A stretch of 64,000 nt of DNA from Arthrinium phaeospermum (GCA_006503535.1 QYRS01000006.1:620001-684000), one strand, 5' to 3'; shown: positions 44,890 to 54,263, numbered from the stretch's first letter. Translations and numbers: made by a program. Notes: generated by a model not told the origin, from the letters alone.

Positions 44890-45084
44890 ATGTGTACGGG
44901 ACACACCGGCTACTGGCAGTGCTTCAAATGCGGCTACCAGAAGCCCATTAAGCTGACCATGTGGGTGGAGGAGTGCAGCACCAAGTGCACGATCATCACC
45001 AGCTGGGAGCCCATCTTCGACAAGTGCAAGCCTTTTCCAAAGGGCCACTGCCAACGCCCGGGCGGGTGCCGCAAGCAGCAGTAA
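44890..45084 (+). CDS. 64-aa Cys-rich protein, copy 2 (cassette gene B')
   Basis: Starts MCTGHTGYWQCFKCGYQ and ends in a basic CRKQQ tail. Cysteines at 2, 11, 14, 29, 33, 46, 54 and 60 keep the CxxC and CSTxC spacing of the copy at 42148. The second half is basic and Pro/Trp/Phe-bearing, unlike the acidic half of copy 1, so the N-terminal module is conserved and the tail diverged. As in copy 1 there is no signal peptide, and the ATG follows a TTGCAG acceptor after two bases, with a plausible donor GTATAT near 44830. The open frame, intact start and conserved cysteines argue that this copy is still coding although the neighbouring gene A copy is decayed. Confidence 0.6.
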   Translation: MCTGHTGYWQCFKCGYQKPIKLTMWVEECSTKCTIITSWEPIFDKCKPFPKGHCQRPGGCRKQQ

Positions 45085-45120
45085 GGGTGGAGTGATGGAC
45101 TAGGCATGTACGAGTAGAGT

Positions 45121-45202
45121 GGGATAATCGACTGGGATAATCGACTGGGATAGTCGACTGGGACGATCGAGTGGGATAATCGATCGAGTGGAATAATCAA
45201 AG
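45121..45202 (+). repeat. 13-bp minisatellite, 6 units (locus B)
   Basis: Units: GGGATAATCGACT twice, then GGGATAGTCGACT, GGGACGATCGAGT, a 17-bp unit, and GGAATAATCAAAG. It is the same unit family as at 24305-24343. It starts 36 bp after the second Cys-rich gene and ends 120 bp before the GMC gene stop. Confidence 0.8.
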
Positions 45203-45322
45203 ATTTTGGAACCACTAGGTTGCTACTATTGCCTCTCCTGTGACAATCGATGCATGTTCCTCCACCCCCAAGACCCAGATGATAACCTGGAATTCTCTCC
45301 AGTCAGTAAACCCAACACCCAC

Positions 45323-47395
45323 TCAAGCACTAGCATTGCTGCCCTTATCATCCACACTACTACCCCCATGAACGCTGGTCCCGCCACTCCCCTCATCAGC
45401 ACTGCCCACCGTACTGCCACCCGCGCTGTCGGTACTACCATTGTCCCTGCTGCCGGCGGCAGCAGCGCGGCGTCTCTCCGCCAGCGACTCCTTGATGAAA
45501 TCCGCCGCCCTCTCGGCCACGGCGTAGACCGTCGCCTGGATGTTCCCCGACGGCATCAGAGGGAACACGCTCGCGTCGACCACACGCAGATTCGTCGTCC
45601 CATGCACGACGAGCCTTGCATCGACCACACCCCCGGCCTCCCGGGGCCGCATCCCGCAAGTCCCCGCCGGGTGATAGCACGAAAACGCCACCTGCCGCAC
45701 AATCTCCTTGGCCCGGTCCAGCGAGACGTCGGCGCGCGGGAAATCCGGGTAACGCTTGCCCGTAAGCGCGTCGGCCAAGGGCGGGGTGGACACGATGCGC
45801 TCGGTGAACTGGACGCTGCGGGCGAGGATCTCCATGTCGAGCGGGTGCGCCAAGTAGCGAGGGTCCAGCGCCGGCGGGTCGACGACGGACGACGAGGAGA
45901 TGTGGACGTGGCCGCGGCCGAGGGGGTGGCTGAGGATGGCCATGACGGCGACCTGGGGCTTGTCGAAGACGGGGGAGATGCCGTTGGGGTCTTGGACGGG
46001 GAGGCTGGCGGGGAGGAGGTGGTATTGCACCTGGTTGGATCCTGGCTTCTCCATGGAGTTGCGGAGGAGCTGGATTTCGCGATCAATATGGTTGTGGTTG
46101 CTATTATCGTCGGAACCAGGTTTGTTGGCGTCTTGTACGTTCTTGCCTTTGGACCCCAGGTGTTCGTCTAACAGGGCCTTAATCTCGGCTTCGGGCATGA
46201 CCCCGTTCTTGTCGACAAAAGGGGTATACGCCGACGTCACGGGCCCCTGGGAGAGGATGCCGGTCCCCTGTTTCGAGAACTCCTCCATAGCCGCCTCAGC
46301 GTACCCCGGGTCCTTGAGCAGATCGAGCGAGCGGACGCCCTCTTTGACCTCGAAAATCTGACCCACAATGGGGTGATCTTGGAGGTTCTCTCCGACGTTG
46401 GGGTTGTCAATCATAACCGGTATGCCATGTTGCTCGAGCAGAGCCCGTCCGCCAATGCCGGATAGCTCCAGGAGTTGGGGTGACTGTATGGTGCCTGCAC
46501 ATAGGATCACCTCGTCGATGGCATCGATGTATTGCTCTTCGCCATCGGACATTCGCAAATTGACTCCCGTGGCTACGATGGCGCTCGGAGTTTGTTTGGT
46601 GGCGATCCGGACGACTAGGGTGTCGGTCATGACGGTCAGGTTGGGGCGGGCCCTCTCTTCCGATCCATAGTAGGCGTTGGCCGCGTAGCTCCGACATCTT
46701 GTCTCAGGCGACACCGATTCCATGTTCTGGAAGCCCCCCACCGCCTCGCCATTCCGCGGATCCCCGGTCATGCCGCGACCGAGGAGGCTGTCGAACGTCT
46801 TGACCCACGCCCCGTGCAGAGACTCCGGGTAGTCGTTGCCCCAGCCGATCCGAAGCGGTCCAGAGCTTCCGTCGAGGACGGGGTCGTGCCATTTGTCCAC
46901 TCGCGCCACGTCGCGGGCGTTGGGGCCGGGCGGCGTGATGGTGGACATCCTCCGGTAGTAGGGCGCCAGCTCGTCGAAGGACCAGCCCTCGTTGCCCAGG
47001 GCGCCCCAGGCGTCCAGGTTTTCGCGCGTCGGGTGCATGATGACCATGATGTTCATGGCCGACGTGCCGCCGAGCTGCTTGCCGCGCGGCTGGGCGATGA
47101 TACGGTTATTGAGGTGCGGCTGTAATGTCTCATCATCAGCAAGTGATGCCCACCAGAGCTTGGCACTGGGATGGATGCATGGATTGCTTACCTGACGGGT
47201 GGAGCGGAACATCCAGTCGTACTCGGGCTTGCCAATCTGCGTCGAGAACAGACCCGGCGTCAAGACGGCCGGGTCGGAGCTCTTGTCGGCGCCGGCCTCG
47301 AGGACCAGGACCGTCACGCTGGGGTCCTCGCTGAGACGCGTGGCGACCACCATGCCGGCGGTGCCACCACCGATGATGATGTAATTGAACGACAT
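45323..47395 (-). CDS. GMC-family FAD oxidoreductase (choline dehydrogenase-like)
   Basis: Exons 47395-47192 and 47119-45323 give 666 aa. The 72-nt intron has GTAAG and TACAG ends but is itself in frame and stop-free, so retention would give 690 aa; removal restores the family text RSTRQPHLNNRIIAQPRGKQ followed by LGGTSAMN. The FAD-binding GGGTAG lies at the N-terminus (SFNYIIIGGGTAGMVVATRL), the second GMC signature is AGTIQSPQLLELSGIG, and the C-terminal catalytic region has CYHPAGTCGM and SGNIQATVYAVAERAADFI. There is no signal peptide, so it is intracellular, unlike secreted glucose or aryl-alcohol oxidases. A Ser/Gly-rich tail of about 50 residues is unusual. It oxidises an alcohol group; the substrate is unknown. 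Nearby SnoaL-like and terpene cyclase genes hint at specialised metabolism. Confidence 0.92.
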   Translation of the reverse strand: MSFNYIIIGGGTAGMVVATRLSEDPSVTVLVLEAGADKSSDPAVLTPGLFSTQIGKPEYDWMFRSTRQVSNPCIHPSAKLWWASLADDETLQPHLNNRIIAQPRGKQLGGTSAMNIMVIMHPTRENLDAWGALGNEGWSFDELAPYYRRMSTITPPGPNARDVARVDKWHDPVLDGSSGPLRIGWGNDYPESLHGAWVKTFDSLLGRGMTGDPRNGEAVGGFQNMESVSPETRCRSYAANAYYGSEERARPNLTVMTDTLVVRIATKQTPSAIVATGVNLRMSDGEEQYIDAIDEVILCAGTIQSPQLLELSGIGGRALLEQHGIPVMIDNPNVGENLQDHPIVGQIFEVKEGVRSLDLLKDPGYAEAAMEEFSKQGTGILSQGPVTSAYTPFVDKNGVMPEAEIKALLDEHLGSKGKNVQDANKPGSDDNSNHNHIDREIQLLRNSMEKPGSNQVQYHLLPASLPVQDPNGISPVFDKPQVAVMAILSHPLGRGHVHISSSSVVDPPALDPRYLAHPLDMEILARSVQFTERIVSTPPLADALTGKRYPDFPRADVSLDRAKEIVRQVAFSCYHPAGTCGMRPREAGGVVDARLVVHGTTNLRVVDASVFPLMPSGNIQATVYAVAERAADFIKESLAERRRAAAAGSRDNGSTDSAGGSTVGSADEGSGGTSVHGGSSVDDKGSNASA

Positions 47396-48636
47396 GTCGT
47401 CGTGACTGCTTTCCGAGTGATGCTGGATTTTGTTGCGCTAAGACGTGTCTTCTTATCTTGTTTTGAAGACGAGAGAAACGAGATACCTTGGTGGCCGCTC
47501 GGTACGTAGTGATTTGTCGCTTGGTTGTGCCGCTCCTTGCTACAATTGAGTGGGAAAGAACAATCACGCAAAACATCCGCGCCCGCAGGTAAGGAGCGAT
47601 GCGGTACCTTCCCTTATATGGCATGACTACTTTGGGTGAGGGTGTGAGGGCGGGCGATATTACATGTCACTATTACCTATCACAAGCAATGCCTCCAAAC
47701 ATCCAACACACGAGCTAACACCACCCACTCAATCGGGACCGTACTTGACCCGAAGACCCGGACCATTGCAGTTACCCAAACGATGATTGATTCGGATATT
47801 CGCATTAATCTCTACGAATCAATGGGGGTTAAAGGTGTGCATCGCAATACCCCCCATCTCCCTGCATAATGCTGTACACGACATGACCCATTATCCTGGT
47901 CTACACGGTCGAATGGGCCCCAACGATCGATCAGCCCACCCTACTTAGGGGAACGATTCGGTGCCGACGTTCGAGGGTGGCGTATAATCCCCGCCGAGTT
48001 GGGATAGCAGTTCGCCCGTTATCAATCGTCCCATGCGGAGTAAAGACAAGCAGGCAGCCGTGGGAATCTGCAGAGGCAACGGTGGTGGAAGAACCGACAG
48101 GGGTCTGGACGCCAATCACACGGCGGTCGTTGTTCGCAGGGAAGCTGCAGCCGGCGCCTCGTCCCAATCCGGTGCACCGTTGGCGAGCCCCCAATCCTCC
48201 CCATGTGACGCAACAAGGGTTTGCAGGCGCCACAGGGTCGTATTTCGCTGCTCGGCCGTTTCGAGATTACTGGCTTTATTCCTTCTTTGCGATAATCAAA
48301 AAATATTGTACTCATGGCATTTGCGATGTGTATGGTATTATCGATTGCTGATTGATGGCACCTTTATCCTTTGACCATCGTATGATTCCACATTTTCCAT
48401 GCTCCGATAAGTAACATCGGCCGTAAGCCTTATCGGACGGTCGGAGATACAGCTCCAGCGTTCTTGGAAGTCATGACGTTCCGGGGTGCCGGCCGGGGGG
48501 ATTAAGTCCGTAAACTCCCTGGCACCCCTTACTTGATAAAACTACGGGCGTAATTCCCATGGAGGGTGTCGCCTCCCACCTTCTAATCAACAGAAATCCT
48601 CCTATTCGGGTATATTACTTATATGTTGTCTCGAGA
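47396..48636. other. Intergenic between GMC and SnoaL-like genes
   Basis: Divergent 5' region shared by the GMC gene (minus) and the SnoaL-like gene (plus), a layout compatible with joint regulation. Overlapping frames near 47931-48374 show no family signs. Confidence 0.5.
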
Positions 48637-49362
48637 ATGGATGCTTCGTATACTGTCACGCGTTACTTGCTAGACAAGGAGAACATCCGGGACACCGTCC
48701 TCCGCATGGTTCGCCACCCCTTTCTCATGTTGGCATTCACTAACACCGCAAGGGAAATGTCACTGACAGTCTATCGCCAGATGTTCGCTTTCGATGAGCG
48801 CGACTCGGAGGCGCTGGTGAAGTCGGTGTACGCGCCGGAAGTCACCATCAATTACGACGCCACTGTCCTGGGGAAAGGCGCCGAGGATATGTCGAGCAGG
48901 GAATGGGCCAGGCGGCTCGAGCATCTCCATGATCGCTACGACACCACCCAACATATCGTGCAGTGAGTTATTGCCGAATCACTTGTTCCCCCAGCCAGGA
49001 CGGGTACTGATAGCATACTGCATGCAGCAACCTTCTGGTCGAGTTACCACAGCCGGACAGCAAGGAAACTGTGCGTCGTCCCGACAGTTGCAGAGTCTTC
49101 GCGTACGCCCACGGCATCTTCTACAAGCGCGACGCCGAGGGTCAACCGACCATCATGGCGCGGCGTCAGGGGGTAAGTGTGTCTCGGCCACTAATAACAT
49201 TGTTCGTTTTCACTGTGACATGAATTGACTCGTTCCATCCTAAAGGGCCGTTACGATCTTGAGCTTGTGAGAATGGACGTAGATGAGGAAGAGGAGGCCA
49301 ACCCATGGCGGATCAAAATACAGAACGTACGACTAGATTGGCAGGACAAGACTGGATATTGA
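48637..49362 (+). CDS. SnoaL/NTF2-like fold protein
   Basis: Exons 48637-48962, 49028-49172 and 49246-49362 give 195 aa. An in-frame ATG at 48559 adds 26 residues; the one at 48637 (MDASYTVTRYLLDKENIRDT) fits the usual SnoaL-like opening helix. Later blocks are EALVKSVYAPEVTINYDATV, RRLEHLHDRYDTTQHIVHNL (Q/H formed across the first junction), HGIFYKRDAEG and MARRQGGRYDLELVRMDV. SnoaL-like proteins form cone-shaped folds and serve as cyclases, dehydratases or isomerases, often in secondary metabolism; some are not enzymes. It lies divergent to the GMC oxidoreductase and 1.7 kb before a squalene-hopene cyclase. Catalytic residues cannot be assigned. Confidence 0.82.
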
Positions 49363-49608
49363 GACGGTCAGCTATCTAATCTCGTATAGGCAGGGCATTG
49401 ACTTTGCGGGCCCCGGATGAAATGCGAGTTTGTTGTGTATGGAGGTAGTTGATGCAACATTGGAATGCAACTTGTGTAGCATGAACAAGCAGTAGATTGA
49501 AAAGGGGAGAAGAGAACTCTGAGGTGTCGCTCTGAGCCTTTGTCCTGAAGGCAAAAACAAAGTAACCTTAAAGAGGCAGAACAGGTCATGAGACGATCCC
49601 GCCTCCTG

Positions 49609-49878
49609 TCATTGCCATCCCGGAGAAAAAGAACCGGTGCATTGAGTTTGCATCCCACGAGAAGAGCGATGCAATGCAGAACCAATACTCTTCATGTTCC
49701 GGTTGTCGAGGCCGAGCATGCCACGAAGCATGAACGAAAAGGGACGGCTCGTGCCAATTGACGCCGCATCATCTTGGGCCCATGCGCTGATGGAAGAATT
49801 CCGCGAGAGGGCGGGGGTGGCGTACAGCGAGAGTAGGAGGATGAGGGGCAAGAGAAGGTAAATGATCCTTCGCGACAT
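49609..49878 (-). CDS. Putative small secreted protein
   Basis: An 89-aa frame with a textbook signal peptide (MSRRIIYLLLPLILLLSLYA, then TPALS) before RNSSISAWAQDD. The mature part is about 64 residues and has only one cysteine, which is unusual for fungal effectors. No intron or family is recognised, and a missed 3' exon is possible. It is convergent with the SnoaL-like gene. Confidence 0.4.
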   Translation of the reverse strand: MSRRIIYLLLPLILLLSLYATPALSRNSSISAWAQDDAASIGTSRPFSFMLRGMLGLDNRNMKSIGSALHRSSRGMQTQCTGSFSPGWQ

Positions 49879-51043
49879 TTTGTCCGGTTCGCTTGGTGGA
49901 AGAAATCAGAGAAGATCCATGATCTGTCACGGTTGGGGCGAAATCAGCCATTGGCCAATTCGAATGGCGCCACATCTCGGTACAGTCCCGAGAAACAACG
50001 GGCCCAGAGTGTCTCTCTTCCCATGAGGCAGAAGGATGCAGGTCTGAGGCGCATAAGTCTATGTGCAGTTCGCGGGATGATGTGCGCTTGGAGCTCGGAG
50101 GCAGGGTCTCACACGTGTCGTCTGCCGATTGGAGGCACTGCCGAGGGACCCGAGCCGTTGGAGGAACGGTTGAATGTGAAGATCAATACTACTAGATCAA
50201 TAGCCTCTGCCCCCTCGGGATTTCCACTCCAAGTTAGCGTTGGTGCCGAGACAGCGCTGAAAGTCAGACATTTTGGTACCCGTGCGCCTCCCAATAAACG
50301 TGGGCGGGTTGCTTTCCGCAGAGCCCCCGCTACTGGCATCATAGCGAAAGCCGGTCAGACGCATGCGAGATCCGATGAGACATACAGGAACTGGGAATTC
50401 TATCGCCCTGCGCTTCGCGTGCTCGGTCGCCAATCCTTTTCTACTCGAGGGATGCGTGCATTCTCATACAGAACAGCTAAAGTTGCGTGGTACACCCATA
50501 AAGCCGTGTATGTTCCCCAAAGTTAGTTGCTCAGGAAAGATAGCATTATGTACTTACATCAGGACCCAATGTTACCCCTTCGATTGGGTATTACATGGTG
50601 ACGTGCAAGCATAGTATCACACCAACTCGGGGACCACAACGTATGTAGTGTTAGCTTTGTCTTCCCGGAAGTCCGTCCGGCTCCTTACTCATCAACAACT
50701 TTGGGTGTTACAGTTCGCCGGTGGAAGGCGGGGAAAGGGGACTTTCGTATCGTTATTAGAGAAGGAGTCAGCGACTCATGCGTAATCGTGGGCCTGGTGA
50801 TAAACACTCGCATTCTCGTGTGTCGGACTGCTCAACCGTAATAAAGATCCCGAACCTAAACTTTTTTTTTTCAATACGAGAAGAATCTCTGCATGGTCCT
50901 CTCCTAGGGGGACACGCCATTCTTACCTGCACCGCATAGTACCAACACCACTTGACAAAAAACGAGACGGGGCCGTCCTGGGAGCAAACCAAGTTTTTTC
51001 AGCTCATCTTGTTTTCGTGGTGCCTGTCTTCGATATCAACCAA
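49879..51043. other. Promoter-side region of the hopene cyclase, no gene seen
   Basis: A 197-aa frame at 49933-50526 has no signal peptide, no intron structure and random-looking composition, so it is not called. A run of T lies near 50863-50872. The right end leads directly to the cyclase ATG. Confidence 0.45.
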
Positions 51044-53329
51044 ATGGAATCCGCCGCCAAGGTAGTCGCGGCCCCTACCAGAGAGGCGGCTGACCTCTAC
51101 GCCCTCACAGAGAATGCCCACAAGCTCGCTGTCGAACATGCCTGGGAGACGCGGAGGCCAGATGGCCATTGGAACGGGGAGTTGCTGTCGAATGCCACCA
51201 TCACGGCCGAGCAAGTATTCTTCTACCAGTCACTGGGCATGACCCCGATCCCCGACGGCGAAGCGTATCGACACTACCTGCTATCGAACCAACAGAAAGA
51301 TGGGTCCTGGAGCATCGCCCCCGACTACCCCGGCGATGTCTCCACAAGCGCCGAGGCCTACCTCGCCCTCAAGATCCTCGGCGTTCCCCAGAATCATGAG
51401 GCCATGCGCCGCGGGCGGGCATTCATACGGCGGTGCGGCGGCGTCGCCACGGTCCGGATCTTCACGCGCATTTTCTTCGCCCAGTTCGGCCTGTTTCCCT
51501 GGGACGCCACACCGCAACTTCCCGCCGAGTTCATCCTATGCCCCTCCTTCCTGCCCATCAACGTGTACCGCCTCTCGTCCTGGGCCCGGTCGACGCTAAT
51601 CCCGCTCCTCATCATCCGCCACCACCAAAAGATCTACTCCCTGCCCGATGGCGAGGGCAAGCCGAACCCGAACAGTAAGTTCCTGGACGAGCTCTGGATC
51701 CATCCCGAGAACAAGCACGTGCCCTACGGACCGAGCTTGACGAGACCGTGGGAGAGCGACTTGTGGTCTTTGATGTTTAGCGGGATCGACTCGGCACTCT
51801 ACTGTCTCGGCGGGTTGAAGCCCTTCTGGCCGGTGCGGCGGTATGCGCGTCGAAAGTGTGTCGAGTGGATAATCGACCGTCAGGAAAAGCAGGGGGACTG
51901 GGCCGGTATCATCCCGCCGATGCACGCCGGTGTGCAAGCGCTGCTGCTCGAGGGTTACAAGTTAGACGACGCCCGGATCCAATCGGCCATCGCCGCTATC
52001 GAGCGGTTCACGTGGCAGGACGAGGGCGGAAAGCGCCTGCAGTCCTGTGTCTCGCCCGTGTGGGACACAGTGCTGATGACGCGAGCCCTGTGCGATGGGC
52101 GCACTGCCACAGCCCCGGAGGAAAAGGAAAAAGGCGGACAGGGTGACAGCGAAGAAGGGCTAATACGCCTCGACGACGAACGCCTCCGCCAAACCGTCCG
52201 CTGGATCAAAAGCAACCAGCTCCTCGGCCCCGAAGGCGACTGGCGCATCTACAACCCCTCCCTCGCCCCCGGCGGCTTCAGCTTCGAGTACAGCAACACG
52301 TGGTACCCCGACGTCGACGACACCGCGGCCGCGATTCTGGCGCTCATCAGCCAGGACGCGTCCGCCATCGACTCGGCCACAGTGACGAGCGCGACGGCCT
52401 GGATCTGCGGCATGCAGAACCGCGACGGCGGCTGGGCGGCCTTCGATCTGGATAACGACCGGCTCTGGCTCAACCGCATCCCCTTCTCCGACATGGACGC
52501 GCTCTGCGACCCGTCGAGCGCCGACGTCACGGGGCGCATCCTCGAGGCGTTTGGGTTAATGCAGCGGTTGGCGGCGCAGGGGGAGTTCTTGAATCGGCGC
52601 ACGCTCGACCTCATTGGGCGCGCTTGTCCAAGGGGCGTGGCTTATTTGTTGCAGCAGCAGGAGCCGTCTGGTAGCTGGTACGGCCGCTGGGGGTCCAACT
52701 ACGTCTACGGGACTAGCAATGTGTTGTGCGGGCTCGCCTACTTCTCCGAAGGTGATGAGGAGGTCGAGGACGCGATTCGGGCTGCTGCGGGTTGGCTCGA
52801 ATCCGTGCAGAATGTCGACGATGGCGGGTGGGGTGAGGACTTGCGTTCTTACCGTGACCCGGAGCGCGCCGGGCGTGGGGGGCCTTCGACGCCGTCCCAG
52901 ACGGCTTGGGCGCTCATGGGGTTGCTGGCCGTCTGTGGCGGCAAGACGAGCCCGGCTATTGAGACGGGGGTCAAGCATCTAGTTGAGACGCAGGTCTACA
53001 GTGGTGGTAGTGGCAGTGAGCAGGGGTCTGAGAAGCGGACCGCGACTTGGGAGGAGAGGCAGTACACCGGGACGGGATTCCCGAATTTCTTCTACATCGG
53101 ATACTCTATGTACCGGCATTACTTCCCCATCATGGCGCTGGGCCGGTACCTGTGTGCGTTCGAGAAGGCCGGCCCGTCGTCTGGTGAGAAGATAACAATC
53201 GACAGCAACCACGACAAACTGTTGACGTCCACCTCTTTGGAGGAGGAGATGCTCGAGTCGCCGGTGGACTCTGGCTATTCTGATATTTCGGGTAGCTGTG
53301 AGCTCAAGATTGGGTCGGGTCGCGATTAA
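51044..53329 (+). CDS. shc: Squalene-hopene cyclase-type terpene cyclase
   Basis: Intronless, 761 aa from the ATG at 51044 (MESAAKVVAAPTREA); an earlier GTG in frame is not a fungal start. The DxDD proton-donor motif is D423-V-D-D426 within WYPDVDDTAAA, as in class II squalene-hopene cyclases, rather than the DCTAE of oxidosqualene cyclases. QW-like repeats are plentiful: QQKDGSWSIA, EKQGDWAG, QNRDGGWAAFD, QQEPSGSWYGRWG and QNVDDGGWGED, followed by TPSQTAWALMGLL. GTGFPNFFYIGYSMYRHYFP is the usual C-terminal block. A roughly 60-residue Ser/Glu-rich tail beyond it is extra. Such cyclases turn squalene into hopene or hopanol on membranes. Fungal copies are attributed to bacterial transfer; lack of introns in an intron-rich region agrees. 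The product is unproven. Confidence 0.92.
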   Translation: MESAAKVVAAPTREAADLYALTENAHKLAVEHAWETRRPDGHWNGELLSNATITAEQVFFYQSLGMTPIPDGEAYRHYLLSNQQKDGSWSIAPDYPGDVSTSAEAYLALKILGVPQNHEAMRRGRAFIRRCGGVATVRIFTRIFFAQFGLFPWDATPQLPAEFILCPSFLPINVYRLSSWARSTLIPLLIIRHHQKIYSLPDGEGKPNPNSKFLDELWIHPENKHVPYGPSLTRPWESDLWSLMFSGIDSALYCLGGLKPFWPVRRYARRKCVEWIIDRQEKQGDWAGIIPPMHAGVQALLLEGYKLDDARIQSAIAAIERFTWQDEGGKRLQSCVSPVWDTVLMTRALCDGRTATAPEEKEKGGQGDSEEGLIRLDDERLRQTVRWIKSNQLLGPEGDWRIYNPSLAPGGFSFEYSNTWYPDVDDTAAAILALISQDASAIDSATVTSATAWICGMQNRDGGWAAFDLDNDRLWLNRIPFSDMDALCDPSSADVTGRILEAFGLMQRLAAQGEFLNRRTLDLIGRACPRGVAYLLQQQEPSGSWYGRWGSNYVYGTSNVLCGLAYFSEGDEEVEDAIRAAAGWLESVQNVDDGGWGEDLRSYRDPERAGRGGPSTPSQTAWALMGLLAVCGGKTSPAIETGVKHLVETQVYSGGSGSEQGSEKRTATWEERQYTGTGFPNFFYIGYSMYRHYFPIMALGRYLCAFEKAGPSSGEKITIDSNHDKLLTSTSLEEEMLESPVDSGYSDISGSCELKIGSGRD

Positions 53330-54192
53330 GAAATGGGAACATCTTTCACCACTGTACATAAGCACTCATGCCGCGGGTAAAATACAATATGCTTCTTTGT
53401 CAACAACATCTCTGTCGCGTACATACGGATGTGACCTTGCATGGAAGCCAGGTCGGTTGCACTGGATATAGGCTCCTTGCACTTTCCAAAGGCGACGATG
53501 TTGATACTCACTGTGGTGAATCTGATCAAGATCGCCAACCCTGACATGGCCCCAGTTGACTAATGCCCCCCGGCTGCTAGCCGCCGACAACAACCATAAT
53601 CTCACGGCCCAAGCCCCTGCGAGGAGAAACCGGCCAAGTCTTCTCAAGAATAAACAGGTCTACAGGAGACCGATCGTTCCAGTAGGATTGACTTATTCCA
53701 CTGTTATTCCCTGGAGTAAGTGAAATTATCAAGACGGTTTATTCGTACCATCACATATATCAAGGGAACTTAGGGCAGTGCCTGCCTTTGTTCTTTTGAC
53801 AAGCGCCCAAAACTCTCCTGCCCGGGTTCGTATATCATCACAGCTACCGAACTGCGACTAGAGATGCCGGTGTACTAGAGGTTGGAAAGGTGTGCGTCTC
53901 GACTTCCAAAACTCCGAGCCTCGCGGCGGTCCTCTGGGATGCGAGAACACCCCAGGAAAGATAGCTGGGCGTAAGATGAACTGCCACCGCCAGGTGCAGC
54001 TAACTTCCAACGACCCTTACCAACGGCTCCGACTCTCTTCAATGCAGTGAGATTTGTGATTCTGGTGTCGTTCTTGAGCGCGTAATGGCAAATACAAGCA
54101 GGGAATCTGCGACAGAATCAGAATGCGAGTTCTGCGCATTGATAGAACCAAGAGAACAGCAAAACGAATTGAGTGATGCAAAAAGAGAAGTT
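53330..54192. other. Intergenic with dispersed repeat copy
   Basis: 3' flank of the cyclase, then sequence at about 53598-53738 resembling 62152-62290. No gene was seen. Confidence 0.5.
53598..53738 (+). repeat. Dispersed repeat, copy 1
   Basis: Shared blocks with 62152-62290 in the same order: AAGCCCCTGCG-type start, CCGGYCAAGTCT, RGAATAA, TTACTCCACTGTTAT-type, and GAGTAARTGRAATWATCAAGAC at the end. Spacing is similar but not identical. The right part has inverted-repeat character (TTATTCCACT against AGTGAAATTA). Confidence 0.5.
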
Positions 54193-54263
54193 TGCACTAG
54201 CCGCGAATCGAACGCGGGGCCCATCGATGGCAACGATGGATTTTACCACTAAACCACTAGTGC
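54193..54263 (-). tRNA. tRNA-Gly (anticodon GCC)
   Basis: Read on the minus strand it begins GCACTAG and ends CTAGTGC plus the discriminator A, giving a perfect 7-bp acceptor stem. The A box is TGGTTTAGTGG and the B box GTTCGATTC. The anticodon stem-loop is CCATCG-TTGCCAT-CGATGG, with GCC centred in a 7-nt loop. There is no intron. The 3' CCA is not encoded, as usual in eukaryotes. A T-rich run follows downstream only weakly. Confidence 0.95.

Noticed and set aside
44434..45202. CRISPR-like array
   Set aside because: Repeats are directly adjacent without unique spacers, and the genome is fungal; these are minisatellites.
45206..46171. 321-aa plus-strand frame
   Set aside because: Antisense to the GMC C-terminus; Arg/Val-rich shadow translation.
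49933..50526. 197-aa plus-strand frame upstream of the cyclase
   Set aside because: No signal peptide, domain or introns; composition looks random. Kept only as a note in the intergenic entry.
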